Shown: piece after piece, positions 40,022 through 49,530 of the stretch
Layout of the letters: every line of letters begins with the position of its first letter
Numbering within the stretch: position 1 is the stretch's first letter
DNA from: Candidatus Kurthia intestinigallinarum
Lineage (GTDB): Bacteria > Bacillota > Bacilli > Bacillales_A > Planococcaceae
Direction: 5' to 3'
Assembly (NCBI RefSeq): GCF_003991225.1
Contig: NZ_JTFC01000008.1
Span: 121,859-185,858, forward strand
Length of the DNA stretch: 64,000 nt
Notes under the pieces: model-generated
What the model was told of the DNA's origin: nothing
What the model saw: the letters and a program-made list of their open reading frames with translations, nothing else
Database searches by the model: none
Translations under genes and position numbers: made by a program

Positions 40022-42403
40022 ATGCAGCTATGGATGATTTTTTTACCGGTTATTGCCGCGCTTTTTATGCCATTGTTATTTAAAAAAATCAAACTACATA
40101 CAGGCTGGTTTGTGTTAATCGTGCCAGTTGTGCTCGTCAGCTACTACGCGTCAAAAATTGGTGACCGGGCAACCTACGCATCATGGACATGGGTAGCAGA
40201 TTTGCAGCTTAAAATTGACTCATCTCTTGATGGACTTGGGTTATTATTCTCCATTTTAATTACCGGAATTGGGGCACTTGTTGTACTGTACTCCATTTTT
40301 TACTTAGATAAGACGAAGGAGCAACTACATAATTTCTATATGTATTTACTGCTCTTTATGACAGCGATGCTTGGCGTTGTTCAGTCAGACAATGTTATGA
40401 GTCTTTATTTATTTTGGGAGTTAACGTCGATTTCGTCATTTTTATTAATCGGTTATTGGTTTACGCGTGATGCTTCGCGTTTTGGTGCTTTAAAGTCAAT
40501 GATGATTACCGTCTTTGGTGGCCTTTTAATGCTTGGTGGGTTTTTAATTCTCGCCAACATCACAGGCACGATGTCAATTTCTGAAATGCTTCTGCATACG
40601 ACAGAAATTAAAGAAAGTCCGTATTTCACACTAGCGGCTATTCTTGTTTTACTCGGTGCGCTTACGAAATCTGCACAGTTCCCATTTTATATTTGGCTAC
40701 CTGATGCGATGGAAGCACCGACGCCTGTTAGTGCGTATTTACACTCAGCTACGATGGTAAAGGCAGGGATTTATTTAGTGGCGCGCTTCACGCCCATATT
40801 TGCCTATAGTACGACATGGATTTGGCTCATTGTTATTCTTGGCCTTATTACATTATTCTGGGGCTCCTTCTTTGCGACGAAGCAGCGTGATTTAAAAGGC
40901 ATTCTCGCCTTTTCAACAGTCAGTCAGCTCGGCATGATCATGTCGATGCTTGGTGTTGCGGCGATGAGCTATCATGTGGATGGCAATGCCGAAAATGTCT
41001 TTAAGTATGCAGGCTTTGCGGCGCTATTTCATTTAATTAATCATGCGACATTTAAAGGTGCCTTATTTATGATTGCAGGAATTATTGACCATGAGACTGG
41101 CACACGAGATATTCGTAAACTTGGTGGCCTGATGAGTTTAATGCCGATTAGCTTTACGGTTGCGATGATTACAAGCCTTTCAATGGCCGGATTACCACCA
41201 TTTAATGGCTTTTTATCAAAAGAATTATTTTTCACAACGATGCTTAGTGCACAAGACTTCAGTTGGTCAACAGTCGCAGTACTGATTCCCGTTGTTGCAT
41301 GGCTAGCGAGCGTTTTTACGTTTGTGTACTGTTTATACTTCGTGACCGGTATTTTCTTTGGAAAACGTCACGAATTACCGAAAAAACCGCATGAGGCACC
41401 AATTGGTATGCTTATTTCGCCATTGGTGTTAGCATCATTTGTTGTTGTGTTATTTTTCATTCCAAACGTTGTGACAGATGCATTAATTAAGCCAGCTGTT
41501 TTGGCGATTCAGCCAAATCAATTCTTAACAGTTGGTGATATAGACATTCACATTTCAATGTGGCATGGCTTTAATACGGAGCTGTTGATGACAATTGGTG
41601 TGGTTGTCGTTGGTTTTGGATTATTTATGACGGTTAAACATTGGCGTAAGGTGTATTCACTTGTGCCAGAGTGGTTTTCACTAAATCAACTGTATCGTCG
41701 CATGATGCGTCTAGCCGATGAGGATATGACAAAGGTATCGAAGCGCTATATGACAGGCTCGATTCGTACGTATTTCATTTATATGTTTGCGGCAATTGTC
41801 ATCATCGTCGTGTCGACGCTCTTTATGAAAGACGGCTATGCCTTTGATACAGCACACGCTAGTGATATCGGTGCCTTTGATATTGCCCTCGTTGTTGTGC
41901 TTGTGCTCGGGACATTGACCGTATTATTTGCGCGTACACGTCTTACGGCGATTATCGCGCTTGGTGTCGTCGGGTATTCGGTGGCGATGTTCTTCGTATT
42001 ATTTAATGCACCAGATTTAGCGCTAACACAGCTCTCGATTGAAACGGTGTCCGTTGCGCTATTTTTATTAGCGTTTTACCATTTACCGAAGCTTAGTCGT
42101 CATGAGGCACGCTTACCCTTTAGATTAGGGAATTTTGTGATTGCGCTCGCGGTAGGTGTCATGGTGACGCTCATGGCGCTCGCTTCACAGTCGCAAAAAT
42201 TATTACCATCAATTAGTGAATATTATAAAGAAACCGTTTATAAAGAAGCGGGCGGCGGAAATATCGTCAATGTTATTTTAGTCGATTATCGTGGCTTTGA
42301 TACATTGTTTGAAATTACCGTATTAGCGATTGCAGGTATGGCGATTTTCGGCATGATTAAGCTACGTCGTAAGAAGGGAGCGGATAAAAATGAAATTAAA
42401 TAA
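40022..42403 (+). CDS. mrpA: Na+/H+ antiporter subunit A
   Basis: 793 residues with about 20 helices, the largest Mrp subunit. The N-terminal two thirds resemble complex I NuoL: LFWELTSISSFLLIGYW (key Glu), KSAQFPFYIWLPDAMEAPTP and YLHSATMVKAGIYL. The C-terminal part contains the MrpB-like domain (FNAPDLALTQLSIETVSV). The Mrp complex exchanges Na+ for H+ and supports growth at high pH and salt. RBS AAAGGAGG. It overlaps mrpB by 14 bases. Confidence 0.95.
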   Translation: MQLWMIFLPVIAALFMPLLFKKIKLHTGWFVLIVPVVLVSYYASKIGDRATYASWTWVADLQLKIDSSLDGLGLLFSILITGIGALVVLYSIFYLDKTKEQLHNFYMYLLLFMTAMLGVVQSDNVMSLYLFWELTSISSFLLIGYWFTRDASRFGALKSMMITVFGGLLMLGGFLILANITGTMSISEMLLHTTEIKESPYFTLAAILVLLGALTKSAQFPFYIWLPDAMEAPTPVSAYLHSATMVKAGIYLVARFTPIFAYSTTWIWLIVILGLITLFWGSFFATKQRDLKGILAFSTVSQLGMIMSMLGVAAMSYHVDGNAENVFKYAGFAALFHLINHATFKGALFMIAGIIDHETGTRDIRKLGGLMSLMPISFTVAMITSLSMAGLPPFNGFLSKELFFTTMLSAQDFSWSTVAVLIPVVAWLASVFTFVYCLYFVTGIFFGKRHELPKKPHEAPIGMLISPLVLASFVVVLFFIPNVVTDALIKPAVLAIQPNQFLTVGDIDIHISMWHGFNTELLMTIGVVVVGFGLFMTVKHWRKVYSLVPEWFSLNQLYRRMMRLADEDMTKVSKRYMTGSIRTYFIYMFAAIVIIVVSTLFMKDGYAFDTAHASDIGAFDIALVVVLVLGTLTVLFARTRLTAIIALGVVGYSVAMFFVLFNAPDLALTQLSIETVSVALFLLAFYHLPKLSRHEARLPFRLGNFVIALAVGVMVTLMALASQSQKLLPSISEYYKETVYKEAGGGNIVNVILVDYRGFDTLFEITVLAIAGMAIFGMIKLRRKKGADKNEIK

Positions 42404-42812
42404 TGTCATTATGCGCACGATGACGCAAATGGTGTTCTTTATCATTTTCTTGTTCTCAATTCATATTTTCTTAGCAGGACATTTCGCACCTGGAGGCGGC
42501 TTTGTCGGCGGTTTATTAATGTCATGTGCCATCGTTCTACTACTAATCACCTTTGATTTAAAAACGGTGCAGACATTATTGCCGATTAATTATATGACGC
42601 TAACAGCAATCGGGCTGGCATTAGCGCTACTGACGGCTTGTATTTCAGCTTTTGCGGGCGAGGCCTTTTTCACGCATTACTTTGACTATTTCACACTGCC
42701 GCTTCTTGGTAAAACAGAGCTGCATACGGCGATGTTATTTGATACCGGCGTGTATTTAGTCGTTGTCGGTGTGACAATGATTATTATTCAATCGATTGGA
42801 GGCGACGAATAA
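42390..42812 (+). CDS. mrpB: Na+/H+ antiporter subunit B
   Basis: 140 residues and four helices. The MnhB signature HFAPGGGFVGGLLMSCA (about 30-46) is clear. It starts inside the end of mrpA and shares a base with mrpC. It is a structural subunit of the Mrp membrane complex. Confidence 0.95.
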   Translation: MKLNNVIMRTMTQMVFFIIFLFSIHIFLAGHFAPGGGFVGGLLMSCAIVLLLITFDLKTVQTLLPINYMTLTAIGLALALLTACISAFAGEAFFTHYFDYFTLPLLGKTELHTAMLFDTGVYLVVVGVTMIIIQSIGGDE

Positions 42813-43159
42813 TGGAAATATTAATGGCCTTTGTGATTGGCTTTTTATTCTTCGCAGCCATCTATTTAATTTTATCGAAGAGCCTTTTACGCATTATTAT
42901 CGGTACAGGTTTACTAAGTCACGGCGCGCATATGCTTATTTTAACAATGGGTGGCCTTGGCAGTGATGCGCCACCGGTTTTAGCAGATGGGGTTGCGAAT
43001 AGTAGCATGGCCGATCCATTACCACAGGCGCTTATTTTAACGGCGATTGTTATTAGCTTTGGGGTAACGGCTTTCTTCCTAGTGCTCGCATACCGTGCGT
43101 ATCAGGAATTAAAGACAGACAATATTGATGAAATGAGAGGAGAAGAGCATGATGAATAG
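42812..43159 (+). CDS. mrpC: Na+/H+ antiporter subunit C
   Basis: 115 residues and three helices, related to NuoK: LRIIIGTGLLSHGAHMLILT and DPLPQALILTAIVISFGVTA. Its end overlaps the start of mrpD. Structural subunit of the complex. Confidence 0.95.
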   Translation: MEILMAFVIGFLFFAAIYLILSKSLLRIIIGTGLLSHGAHMLILTMGGLGSDAPPVLADGVANSSMADPLPQALILTAIVISFGVTAFFLVLAYRAYQELKTDNIDEMRGEEHDE

Positions 43160-44633
43160 TCCATTAATGCCGATTATTATTCCATTCGCCTTTGCGATTC
43201 TCCTAATGTTTGCGCCTAAGCAATTACGATTCCAGCGAGCGGGCGCATTAGTTGGCGCGATTTTAACGGTTGCTGCGAGCATTTGGCTTTTACAAAAGGT
43301 GCATATAGACGGCATTCAGGTCGTGACATTCGGTAGCTGGCCTGTGCCATATGGCATTACAATGGTGTCGGATATGGTATCGATTTTATTCGTACTTACA
43401 TCGTCGATTATTACGCTATTTACGATTTGGTATAGCTTCCGAACGATTGGTATCGCACGCGAGCAATTTTTCTATTACCCAGGAGTTTTACTAATGCTCG
43501 TTGGTGTAAATGGCGCCTTTACGACAGGCGATATTTTTAACTTATTCGTCTTTTTCGAAGTATTGTTGATGGCGTCGTACTTACTTAGCGTTCTAGGTGG
43601 CGAAAAAATTCAATTCCGCGAATCGATTAAATATATTTTAGTTAATGTTGTATCATCTGCATTATTCGTTATTACCGTGGCGATGCTCTATTCTGTTGTA
43701 GGGACACTGAATATGGCAGATATTGCGCAAAAGGTGAGCGACGTCAATCAGCCTGGCATTTTGACGGCGATTGCAATTTTATTCCTTGTTGTTTTTGGTC
43801 TAAAAGCAGCGATTTTCCCACTATTTTTCTGGCTACCAAGCTCGTATAGCGGACCGCCAATTCCAGTACTAGCACTTTTTGGTGCGCTCCTTACAAAGGT
43901 CGGAGTATATGCGATTACGCGTACTTTCACACTTTTCTTCACAGGTGATATTGCCTTTACACATACCGTATTACTTTATTTAAGTGTCGCAACAATTGTT
44001 GCTGGCTGTATTGGCGCACTCGCTGTCTGGGATGTTAAGAAGATTATTATTTATAATATTATCATTGCTGTGGGCGTCATTTTATATGGTGTTGCAACGT
44101 ATAATGACACAGGGTTACTCGGTTCGATGTTTTATGTTGTGCATGACATGCTTATTAAAGCGGCTTTGTTCTTCCTTGTTGGCATTATCGTGTATATTAC
44201 AGGACAAACGAATTTGAAGAAAATGGGCGGCTTAATGAAGCGCTACCCAAGTCTTGGTTGGCTTTATTTAATTGCTGCATTTAGCTTAGCAGGTATACCA
44301 CCACTAAGTGGCTTTATCGGAAAAATGCTACTTGTAAAAGGTGGCTTTGAAGCAGAGCAGTTTGCGTCTGGCATTTGGATTTTACTATCGAGCTTAATTG
44401 TTTTACTATCGGTGATTCGTATTTTTGTTTACGCTTTTTGGGGCAAAGAACAACAACTACCACCTGTTAAAAAAACAGTCTATTGGCAGATTTGGATTCC
44501 GACAGCTATCCTCGTCCTGTTAACAGTAGCTTATGGTGTCGGTGCAGATGCATTGATGCCTTATATGACACAGGCTGCAGAAGTGCTTGCGAATCCCCAG
44601 CTCTATATTGATGCTGTAAAAGGAGGTAAGTAA
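43149..44633 (+). CDS. mrpD: Na+/H+ antiporter subunit D
   Basis: 494 residues and about 14 helices, NuoM/N-like. GDIFNLFVFFEVLLMASYLL contains the conserved glutamate of the ion path; AAIFPLFFWLPSSYSGPP and HDMLIKAALFFLVG carry the conserved lysines. The start can be either of two ATGs at 43149/43152. With MrpA it forms the ion-translocating core. Confidence 0.95.
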   Translation: MMNSPLMPIIIPFAFAILLMFAPKQLRFQRAGALVGAILTVAASIWLLQKVHIDGIQVVTFGSWPVPYGITMVSDMVSILFVLTSSIITLFTIWYSFRTIGIAREQFFYYPGVLLMLVGVNGAFTTGDIFNLFVFFEVLLMASYLLSVLGGEKIQFRESIKYILVNVVSSALFVITVAMLYSVVGTLNMADIAQKVSDVNQPGILTAIAILFLVVFGLKAAIFPLFFWLPSSYSGPPIPVLALFGALLTKVGVYAITRTFTLFFTGDIAFTHTVLLYLSVATIVAGCIGALAVWDVKKIIIYNIIIAVGVILYGVATYNDTGLLGSMFYVVHDMLIKAALFFLVGIIVYITGQTNLKKMGGLMKRYPSLGWLYLIAAFSLAGIPPLSGFIGKMLLVKGGFEAEQFASGIWILLSSLIVLLSVIRIFVYAFWGKEQQLPPVKKTVYWQIWIPTAILVLLTVAYGVGADALMPYMTQAAEVLANPQLYIDAVKGGK

Positions 44634-44634
44634 G

Positions 44635-45114
44635 ATGGCTGTACAAATCTTATTAAATGTCTTCCTAGCGCTTGTGTGGATGTTTTTATCGAATACGTTC
44701 ACAGGAGTAGGCTTTATTACTGGCTATCTTCTTGGCCTTATCATGCTGTATATGATGCGTCATATGTTTAAAAGTCGCTTTTATTTACACCGCGTCTGGG
44801 CCGTTATAAAGTTATTCCTGTTATTTTTCAAAGAGCTTTGGAATGCCAATATCGATGTTGTGAAGCATGCGATGAAGCCGAAAATTACGATGACACCAGC
44901 CTTTTTCGCGTATCCAACAGAGCTAACAGCAGATTGGGAAATTACATTATTATCGAATTTAATTACGCTAACACCTGGCACAATTGTTGTACACGTATCA
45001 GATGATGGCAAAACGCTTTACATTCATGCCATTGATTTAGATGATGTGGATGAGGCCATTGCATCGATTCAAAATACATTTGAAAAAGCGATTGTGGAGG
45101 TGACACGTACATGA
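44635..45114 (+). CDS. mrpE: Na+/H+ antiporter subunit E
   Basis: 159 residues: two or three N-terminal helices, then a cytosolic domain with LITLTPGTIVVHVSDDGKTL, the MnhE signature, and IHAIDLDD. Starts one base after the mrpD stop. Confidence 0.95.
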   Translation: MAVQILLNVFLALVWMFLSNTFTGVGFITGYLLGLIMLYMMRHMFKSRFYLHRVWAVIKLFLLFFKELWNANIDVVKHAMKPKITMTPAFFAYPTELTADWEITLLSNLITLTPGTIVVHVSDDGKTLYIHAIDLDDVDEAIASIQNTFEKAIVEVTRT

Positions 45115-45407
45115 TGACCTTTATGCAAATTATCATTATTATTTGTATTGTGGCGATTGGGCTCGCGATGCTAGGGATTGTTTACCGTCTCATCAAGGGT
45201 CCTACAGCACCAGACCGAGTTATCGCATTAGATGCGGTAGGCGTAGCAATCATTGCACTTGTCGGCCTATTTTCGATTTTTGTCGGCACAAGTTTTTACA
45301 TTGAAATCATTTTACTGCTGGCGATTTTATCATTTATTGGCACAATCGCCTTTGCGAAATTTTTAGAGAAAGGAGAGATTATTGATCGTGACAATTCTAA
45401 TCAATAG
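45111..45407 (+). CDS. mrpF: Na+/H+ antiporter subunit F
   Basis: 98 residues and three helices: YRLIKGPTAPDRVIALDAVG (signature) and LLAILSFIGTIAFAKFLEKG. It overlaps mrpE by four bases and mrpG by about 20. Confidence 0.95.
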   Translation: MMTFMQIIIIICIVAIGLAMLGIVYRLIKGPTAPDRVIALDAVGVAIIALVGLFSIFVGTSFYIEIILLLAILSFIGTIAFAKFLEKGEIIDRDNSNQ

Positions 45408-45747
45408 TGTCATCATTCTTTCTCTTTTACTCGGGACGTTTTTCATCGTTATGACGGCAGTTGGACTTGTCCGTTTTCCCGACGCATATACGCGTGCACA
45501 TGCCGCATCAAAGAGTGCCACATTAGGCGTACTCTTCATTTTAATTGGTGTCTTTATTTACTTTTGGCAAATAGAGGGAACTTATAATTCCCGCATCATT
45601 TTAGGCATTGTGTTTATTTTCATTACGGGCCCCATTGGTGGTCATATTATGGCGCGTGCAGCGTACTTTTCAGGTGTGAAACCGACAGAACGTACCGTAC
45701 GTGACGACTTAAAAGAAGAGTATGAGCGAAAAAAGCGTTCATTATAA
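45382..45747 (+). CDS. mrpG: Na+/H+ antiporter subunit G
   Basis: 121 residues and three helices with the MnhG pattern [23 protein letters not shown] and [13 protein letters not shown]. The start is TTG at 45382 (behind AGGAGAG) or GTG at 45388. It completes the seven-gene mrpABCDEFG order. The tail is highly charged ([10 protein letters not shown]). Confidence 0.93.
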   Translation: MIVTILINSVIILSLLLGTFFIVMTAVGLVRFPDAYTRAHAASKSATLGVLFILIGVFIYFWQIEGTYNSRIILGIVFIFITGPIGGHIMARAAYFSGVKPTERTVRDDLKEEYERKKRSL

Positions 45748-45756
45748 CACTTTATA

Positions 45757-45797
45757 AAAAAACACGTTTGAAGCGTCGCTTTGAACGTGTTTTTTGT
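45757..45797 (+). terminator. Terminator of the mrp operon
   Basis: AACACGTTTGAAGC and GCTTTGAACGTGTTTTTT form a long stem and T run. Confidence 0.88.
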
Positions 45798-45842
45798 TTC
45801 TACATTTCATCGGAAGGGAACAGTGTACAAGAGGTGATTGTG

Positions 45843-46397
45843 ATGACAGAAAAAGAAAAAATGCTAGCAGGTGAGCTTTATGATGCAAGTGACAAAGACT
45901 TAGTGCGTGATCGACTAAATGCACGTCGGTTGACACGCTTGTTTAACGAGGCAATGGAGACAGAAGGATATCGCCGAAAGGAATTATTACAAGATTTATT
46001 TGGCTCAACGGGTGAGGAATTATTTATTGAGCCTAATTTTCGTTGTGACTATGGTTACAATATTCATGTGGGCGAAAATTTCTATGCAAACTTCTCCTGT
46101 GTCATGCTAGATGCATGTGAGATTCGTATTGGGGATAATTGTTTTATGGCACCAGGCGTACATATTTATACTGCAACACATCCGATTGACCCACAAGAAC
46201 GTAATCGGGGACTTGAATATGGCAAGCCGGTCACAATCGGCGATAATGTATGGATTGGTGGACGTGCTATTATTAATCCAGGTGTCATGATTGGCGATAA
46301 TGTGGTCATTGCATCAGGCGCAGTTGTTGTAAAGGATGTGCCAGATAATGTTGTAGTCGGCGGAAATCCAGCGAAATTTATTAAAAAGGTCATTTAG
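45843..46397 (+). CDS. Maltose O-acetyltransferase family protein
   Basis: 184 residues from the ATG at 45843 behind GAGGTG. N-terminal Mac domain ([20 protein letters not shown]) then a left-handed beta helix of hexapeptide repeats; [19 protein letters not shown] holds the catalytic histidine. It transfers acetyl from acetyl-CoA to sugars; members include maa and nodL, so the acceptor is uncertain. Confidence 0.9.
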   Translation: MTEKEKMLAGELYDASDKDLVRDRLNARRLTRLFNEAMETEGYRRKELLQDLFGSTGEELFIEPNFRCDYGYNIHVGENFYANFSCVMLDACEIRIGDNCFMAPGVHIYTATHPIDPQERNRGLEYGKPVTIGDNVWIGGRAIINPGVMIGDNVVIASGAVVVKDVPDNVVVGGNPAKFIKKVI

Positions 46398-46455
46398 TTA
46401 CCAAATAACTATAACTCGCTAGTCTATATAATAAAAAGAAAAGAGTGGTTACTAC

Positions 46456-46704
46456 ATGGAAACTTTCGGTTTATTAGGCTTTCTCTTAGCTGCACTTGCC
46501 TTTATACAAATAACTATAATGAATCGTAAAATAAAAGACCTCGAAAAACGTATTGGTAGCCGTCCAATAGAACTATCAACGGAAGAGCAGCAGCATGTAA
46601 AAGAGTTGAAAATGCAGAAGCAAACTGTCCAAGCTGTTAAATTTGTACGTGAAAAATCAGGTGCTTCATTAATTGAAGCAAAACAATATGTGGATTCATT
46701 GTAA
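46456..46704 (+). CDS. Small membrane protein with L7/L12-like C-terminus
   Basis: 82 residues. One N-terminal helix (LGFLLAALAFIQITIM) is followed by a charged linker (NRKIKDLEKRIGSR). The end, AVKFVREKSGASLIEAKQYV, copies the motif in ribosomal protein L7/L12 where KxVRxxTGLGLxEAKxLV contacts elongation factors. It is not L7/L12 itself. Function unknown. Confidence 0.7.
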   Translation: METFGLLGFLLAALAFIQITIMNRKIKDLEKRIGSRPIELSTEEQQHVKELKMQKQTVQAVKFVREKSGASLIEAKQYVDSL

Positions 46705-46757
46705 CGACGTTTCATAAAAATTAAATGAAGGAAATATAGAAGATGGGGGTGATGATT

Positions 46758-47276
46758 ATGCATGTGAGAGCCGCAACGATAAAAGATGCAGAAGGGATTG
46801 CACATGTCCACGTGGATACATGGCGTACAACCTATTTAAATATTATGTCACCAGCGTATTTGGCGACATTAACATATGACATACGAAAAGAATTATGGCA
46901 AAAGCATCTTTCAGATAAAGAAAAACATATCTTTGTGCTAGAAAATGAGCAGGCAGAGATTGTTGGGTTTGCGGCATGTAATCAACGCCCGCTAGAGCCA
47001 CATATTGGTGATTTAACAAGCATTTACATTATCAAAGAGGAACAACAAAAAGGATATGGACGCTTACTAATGAAAGCTCTTTTTCAAACGTTTAATGAGT
47101 TAGGTTGCGAAAAAGTATTTGTTGAAGTGCTAGTAGAAAATGATACGCGTCATCTATATGAATATTTTGGTGCTAAAATCGTTGAAATTGATACGATGAA
47201 CCTTGGTACACAAGAACTAGAGTTTTTCATTTATAAATGGGACTCCGTAAAAAATGTCTTAGCACAGCTAGCATAA
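46758..47276 (+). CDS. GNAT-family N-acetyltransferase
   Basis: 172 residues; I start at 46758 (MHVRAATIKDAEGIAHVHVD) because GGGGGTGATG lies in front, although the frame opens at 46743. The acetyl-CoA loop is IKEEQQKGYGRLLMKAL and the last strand EVLVENDTRHLYEYFGAK. Substrate unknown. Confidence 0.88.
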   Translation: MHVRAATIKDAEGIAHVHVDTWRTTYLNIMSPAYLATLTYDIRKELWQKHLSDKEKHIFVLENEQAEIVGFAACNQRPLEPHIGDLTSIYIIKEEQQKGYGRLLMKALFQTFNELGCEKVFVEVLVENDTRHLYEYFGAKIVEIDTMNLGTQELEFFIYKWDSVKNVLAQLA

Positions 47277-47317
47277 AAAAGCCGCAATTGTCATTTCTGA
47301 CAATTGCGGCTTTTTTA
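47274..47317. terminator. Bidirectional terminator
   Basis: AAAAAAGCCGCAATTGTCA and TGACAATTGCGGCTTTTTT form a near-perfect palindrome between convergent genes. Confidence 0.92.
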
Positions 47318-47324
47318 GTTGAAT

Positions 47325-48194
47325 TTAATGGCTATTAAAAATCGTTGCCATGTCATTACAAAATGTTAAATGTTTAAATGGTTGCTTTTCAGTATAGATT
47401 CTTGCACCTTCGCCACCAATGACGAAGCGAATATGCGGATGCTGTGCCGCAAATTTTTCGAGATTGAGTAATTCATCAGGAAATAATTCAAACGGCTTTA
47501 ATGTAGCTGCTGATAATAAAACGACCTGTGGCTCAAGCTTTAATATCAGTGCTTCGATCGTAGAAACAGAGGGTGAGCTACCAATCATAAAATTACGATA
47601 GCCTTTAATACTTGCTTGAATTAATAAAATTTCAATAGCAATTTCGTGATTTTCTCCAGGCAGGCACGCACCTAAAACTAATGGACGTTCATTATTGACC
47701 GGGAAGCTTCGTCGAATGGTCGCTAAAAAATCGCGAATAATCGTTGAAGCAAGTGTTTCTTGGTACTCAAACCAAGAATGATTTTGCCAATTGTCGCCTA
47801 CTTGATGCAAGAAGGGAATAATCAATTGATGTAAAAATTCATTGATACTTAAAATAAGATGTGCTTCCTGTAATATTTTATGAAAAGCTGCTTCGTCGCA
47901 ATTCCAACCATACTCTAATAATTTAAATAAATAATGAGTCGTTTGTGGTTGGAACGCTGGCAACGTATTTGTCTTTTCCATTGCGCTACGAATCGTTGCA
48001 CCGTCACGAATATAGTGTTGTATTTGCAATAAACGTAAAACATCTGACTGCGTATACTGGCGATAACCATTCTCTAGCCGGGTTGGTTGAATAAGTTGAT
48101 GACGTTGTTCCCATTTTCGAATTGTTTCTTTTGTAAGACCTGTAATATGTGACACTTGTGAGATTGTATAGTAATAATCTGAGTGATTTAGCAT
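47325..48194 (-). CDS. MerR regulator with cobalamin-binding-like domain (CarH/LitR type)
   Basis: 289 residues. MerR helix-turn-helix (YYTISQVSHITGLTKETIRK, WEQRH; about 8-75), a helical domain (85-160) and a Rossmann B12 domain (170-289). CarH features remain: the Trp of the W-x9-EH motif is W136 with E146, but the His is T147, and the residue after the Trp is Q137. The lower-ligand motif is ENHEIA (H183). Relatives are B12-dependent light-sensing repressors. The start at 48194 follows AAAGGA. It is divergent from a SigB-like sigma gene, echoing litR/litS pairs. Binding of B12 is likely but not certain. Confidence 0.8.
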   Translation of the reverse strand: MLNHSDYYYTISQVSHITGLTKETIRKWEQRHQLIQPTRLENGYRQYTQSDVLRLLQIQHYIRDGATIRSAMEKTNTLPAFQPQTTHYLFKLLEYGWNCDEAAFHKILQEAHLILSINEFLHQLIIPFLHQVGDNWQNHSWFEYQETLASTIIRDFLATIRRSFPVNNERPLVLGACLPGENHEIAIEILLIQASIKGYRNFMIGSSPSVSTIEALILKLEPQVVLLSAATLKPFELFPDELLNLEKFAAQHPHIRFVIGGEGARIYTEKQPFKHLTFCNDMATIFNSH

Positions 48195-48566
48195 GATGAC
48201 CCAAATCCTTTCTTCCTTTAAATTATAGGCGATTTTGAGCATTCATTCAAATTGTCTAATATTATTAAAAAAACATTATACAAAAAAATATAAAAAATAA
48301 TAAATTTATAAAAAAGAAAGGAACTTAGTTTGTATATTTATAATTAATTAAGTCTTTTTTAAATATTTATATACTTTTTAAGGTCTAAATGCTTCTAAAA
48401 GACATTTTTTTAAAATTTTTTTAAATATAGATGTTTCAAAGAGACTATTGATGATGATTCATTAGTATAACTTTTAAAAAAATAAGTTTGACAATGTTTA
48501 AGTAGAGGTAAAGTCATTTTAGATTTATCAGAAGTTCATATTAATTAAACAGGAGGAACTTAACCA
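48195..48566. promoter_or_regulatory. AT-rich divergent regulatory region
   Basis: 372 bases with very high AT content between the MerR regulator and the sigma factor. It holds TTGACA at 48488-48493 and a strong AGGAGG at 48551-48556 for the sigma gene. I cannot define the -10 or a MerR operator with confidence. No gene is seen. Confidence 0.4.
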
Positions 48567-49364
48567 ATGAAAAAGAATTCATTTAATGAACAAGAGATTC
48601 ACGCATTATTAAAAGACGCACAAAATGGAGATACTGATGCAGCAGCCGAGCTTGTAGACAGATTCCAGCCTCTCGTGTTGTCAATTGTAAATAAGTATTC
48701 ACGCAAGATGAATGAACGTGAAGATGTTGTACAGGTGGGCATGATGGGGCTAACGAAAGCGATTCAAAAATTTGATTTGAATTTAGAAGGAAAATTCATT
48801 TCATACGCTGTTCCGACAATCGCTGGGGAAATCAAACGGTATTTCCGAGACTGCACATGGGACGTACATGTGCCGCGCCGCGTCAAAGAATTTTATATGC
48901 ATGTCAATAAAGCAGTGAATGAATTAAATGAACAATTACAGCGCTCACCTAAAGTTTCAGAAATTGCGGAATATCTACAGGTAAAAGAGGATGTTGTATT
49001 AGAAACGATGGAACTAATGAGTGGCTATAACACATTATCTCTAGAAGCTCCTGTAGAAATGGGCACAACAGATGGTGCACCCTCTACATACAATGATTAT
49101 CAAGGGATGATAGATGACAATTACGAGAAATTTGAAGATCATCTAGTGTTAAAACAGTCTTTAAATTATTTAACTGCGCAAGAACGGGAGATTGTTGAAC
49201 TTTTATTCTTTAAAAACTGGACACAAACAGAAGTAGCGGATAAGTTTGGCGTGTCGCAAATGCATATTTCACGTATGCGTCGAAAAATCCTTTTAAAATT
49301 AAAAAATACAATTCGTGCGCATGATCATTTAGATATGCCACAGCGTTTTTCAAAAAATGCGTAG
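48567..49364 (+). CDS. SigB/SigF-family RNA polymerase sigma factor
   Basis: 265 residues. Region 2: LVDRFQPLVLSIVNKYSRKM and EDVVQVGMMGLTKAIQKFDL, then FISYAVPTIAGEIKRYFRD. Region 3: VHVPRRVKEF. Region 4: LTAQEREIVELLFFKNWTQT and VADKFGVSQMHISRMRRK. This is the group 3 sigma of stress and sporulation type. The usual anti-sigma partners (rsbV, rsbW or spoIIAA/AB) are not adjacent, so it is an orphan. Control may instead be through the divergent CarH-like regulator. Confidence 0.9.
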   Translation: MKKNSFNEQEIHALLKDAQNGDTDAAAELVDRFQPLVLSIVNKYSRKMNEREDVVQVGMMGLTKAIQKFDLNLEGKFISYAVPTIAGEIKRYFRDCTWDVHVPRRVKEFYMHVNKAVNELNEQLQRSPKVSEIAEYLQVKEDVVLETMELMSGYNTLSLEAPVEMGTTDGAPSTYNDYQGMIDDNYEKFEDHLVLKQSLNYLTAQEREIVELLFFKNWTQTEVADKFGVSQMHISRMRRKILLKLKNTIRAHDHLDMPQRFSKNA

Positions 49365-49385
49365 TATCAAAGAAAATCGTGTCTA

Positions 49386-49525
49386 AAAAAGAGACTGGGA
49401 CAAAACACGTCATTTTCTTTTTAAGCGTTCGCAATGAAAAAACCGGAACCGCGCCACAGCGTGATTCCGGTTTTTCATATGTTCCTAGGAACGGGGATTT
49501 TTACACGTATGTCAAAGCTTCTTTT
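49386..49525. repeat. Nested hairpin repeat, copy C
   Basis: Outer arms are AAAAAGAGACTGGGACA and TGTCAAAGCTTCTTTT (partly decayed). The inner hairpin is CCGGAACCGCGC/GCGTGATTCCGG. Same order as copy B. It separates the convergent sigma factor and argS genes and probably terminates both. Confidence 0.75.
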
Positions 49526-49530
49526 ATGCC

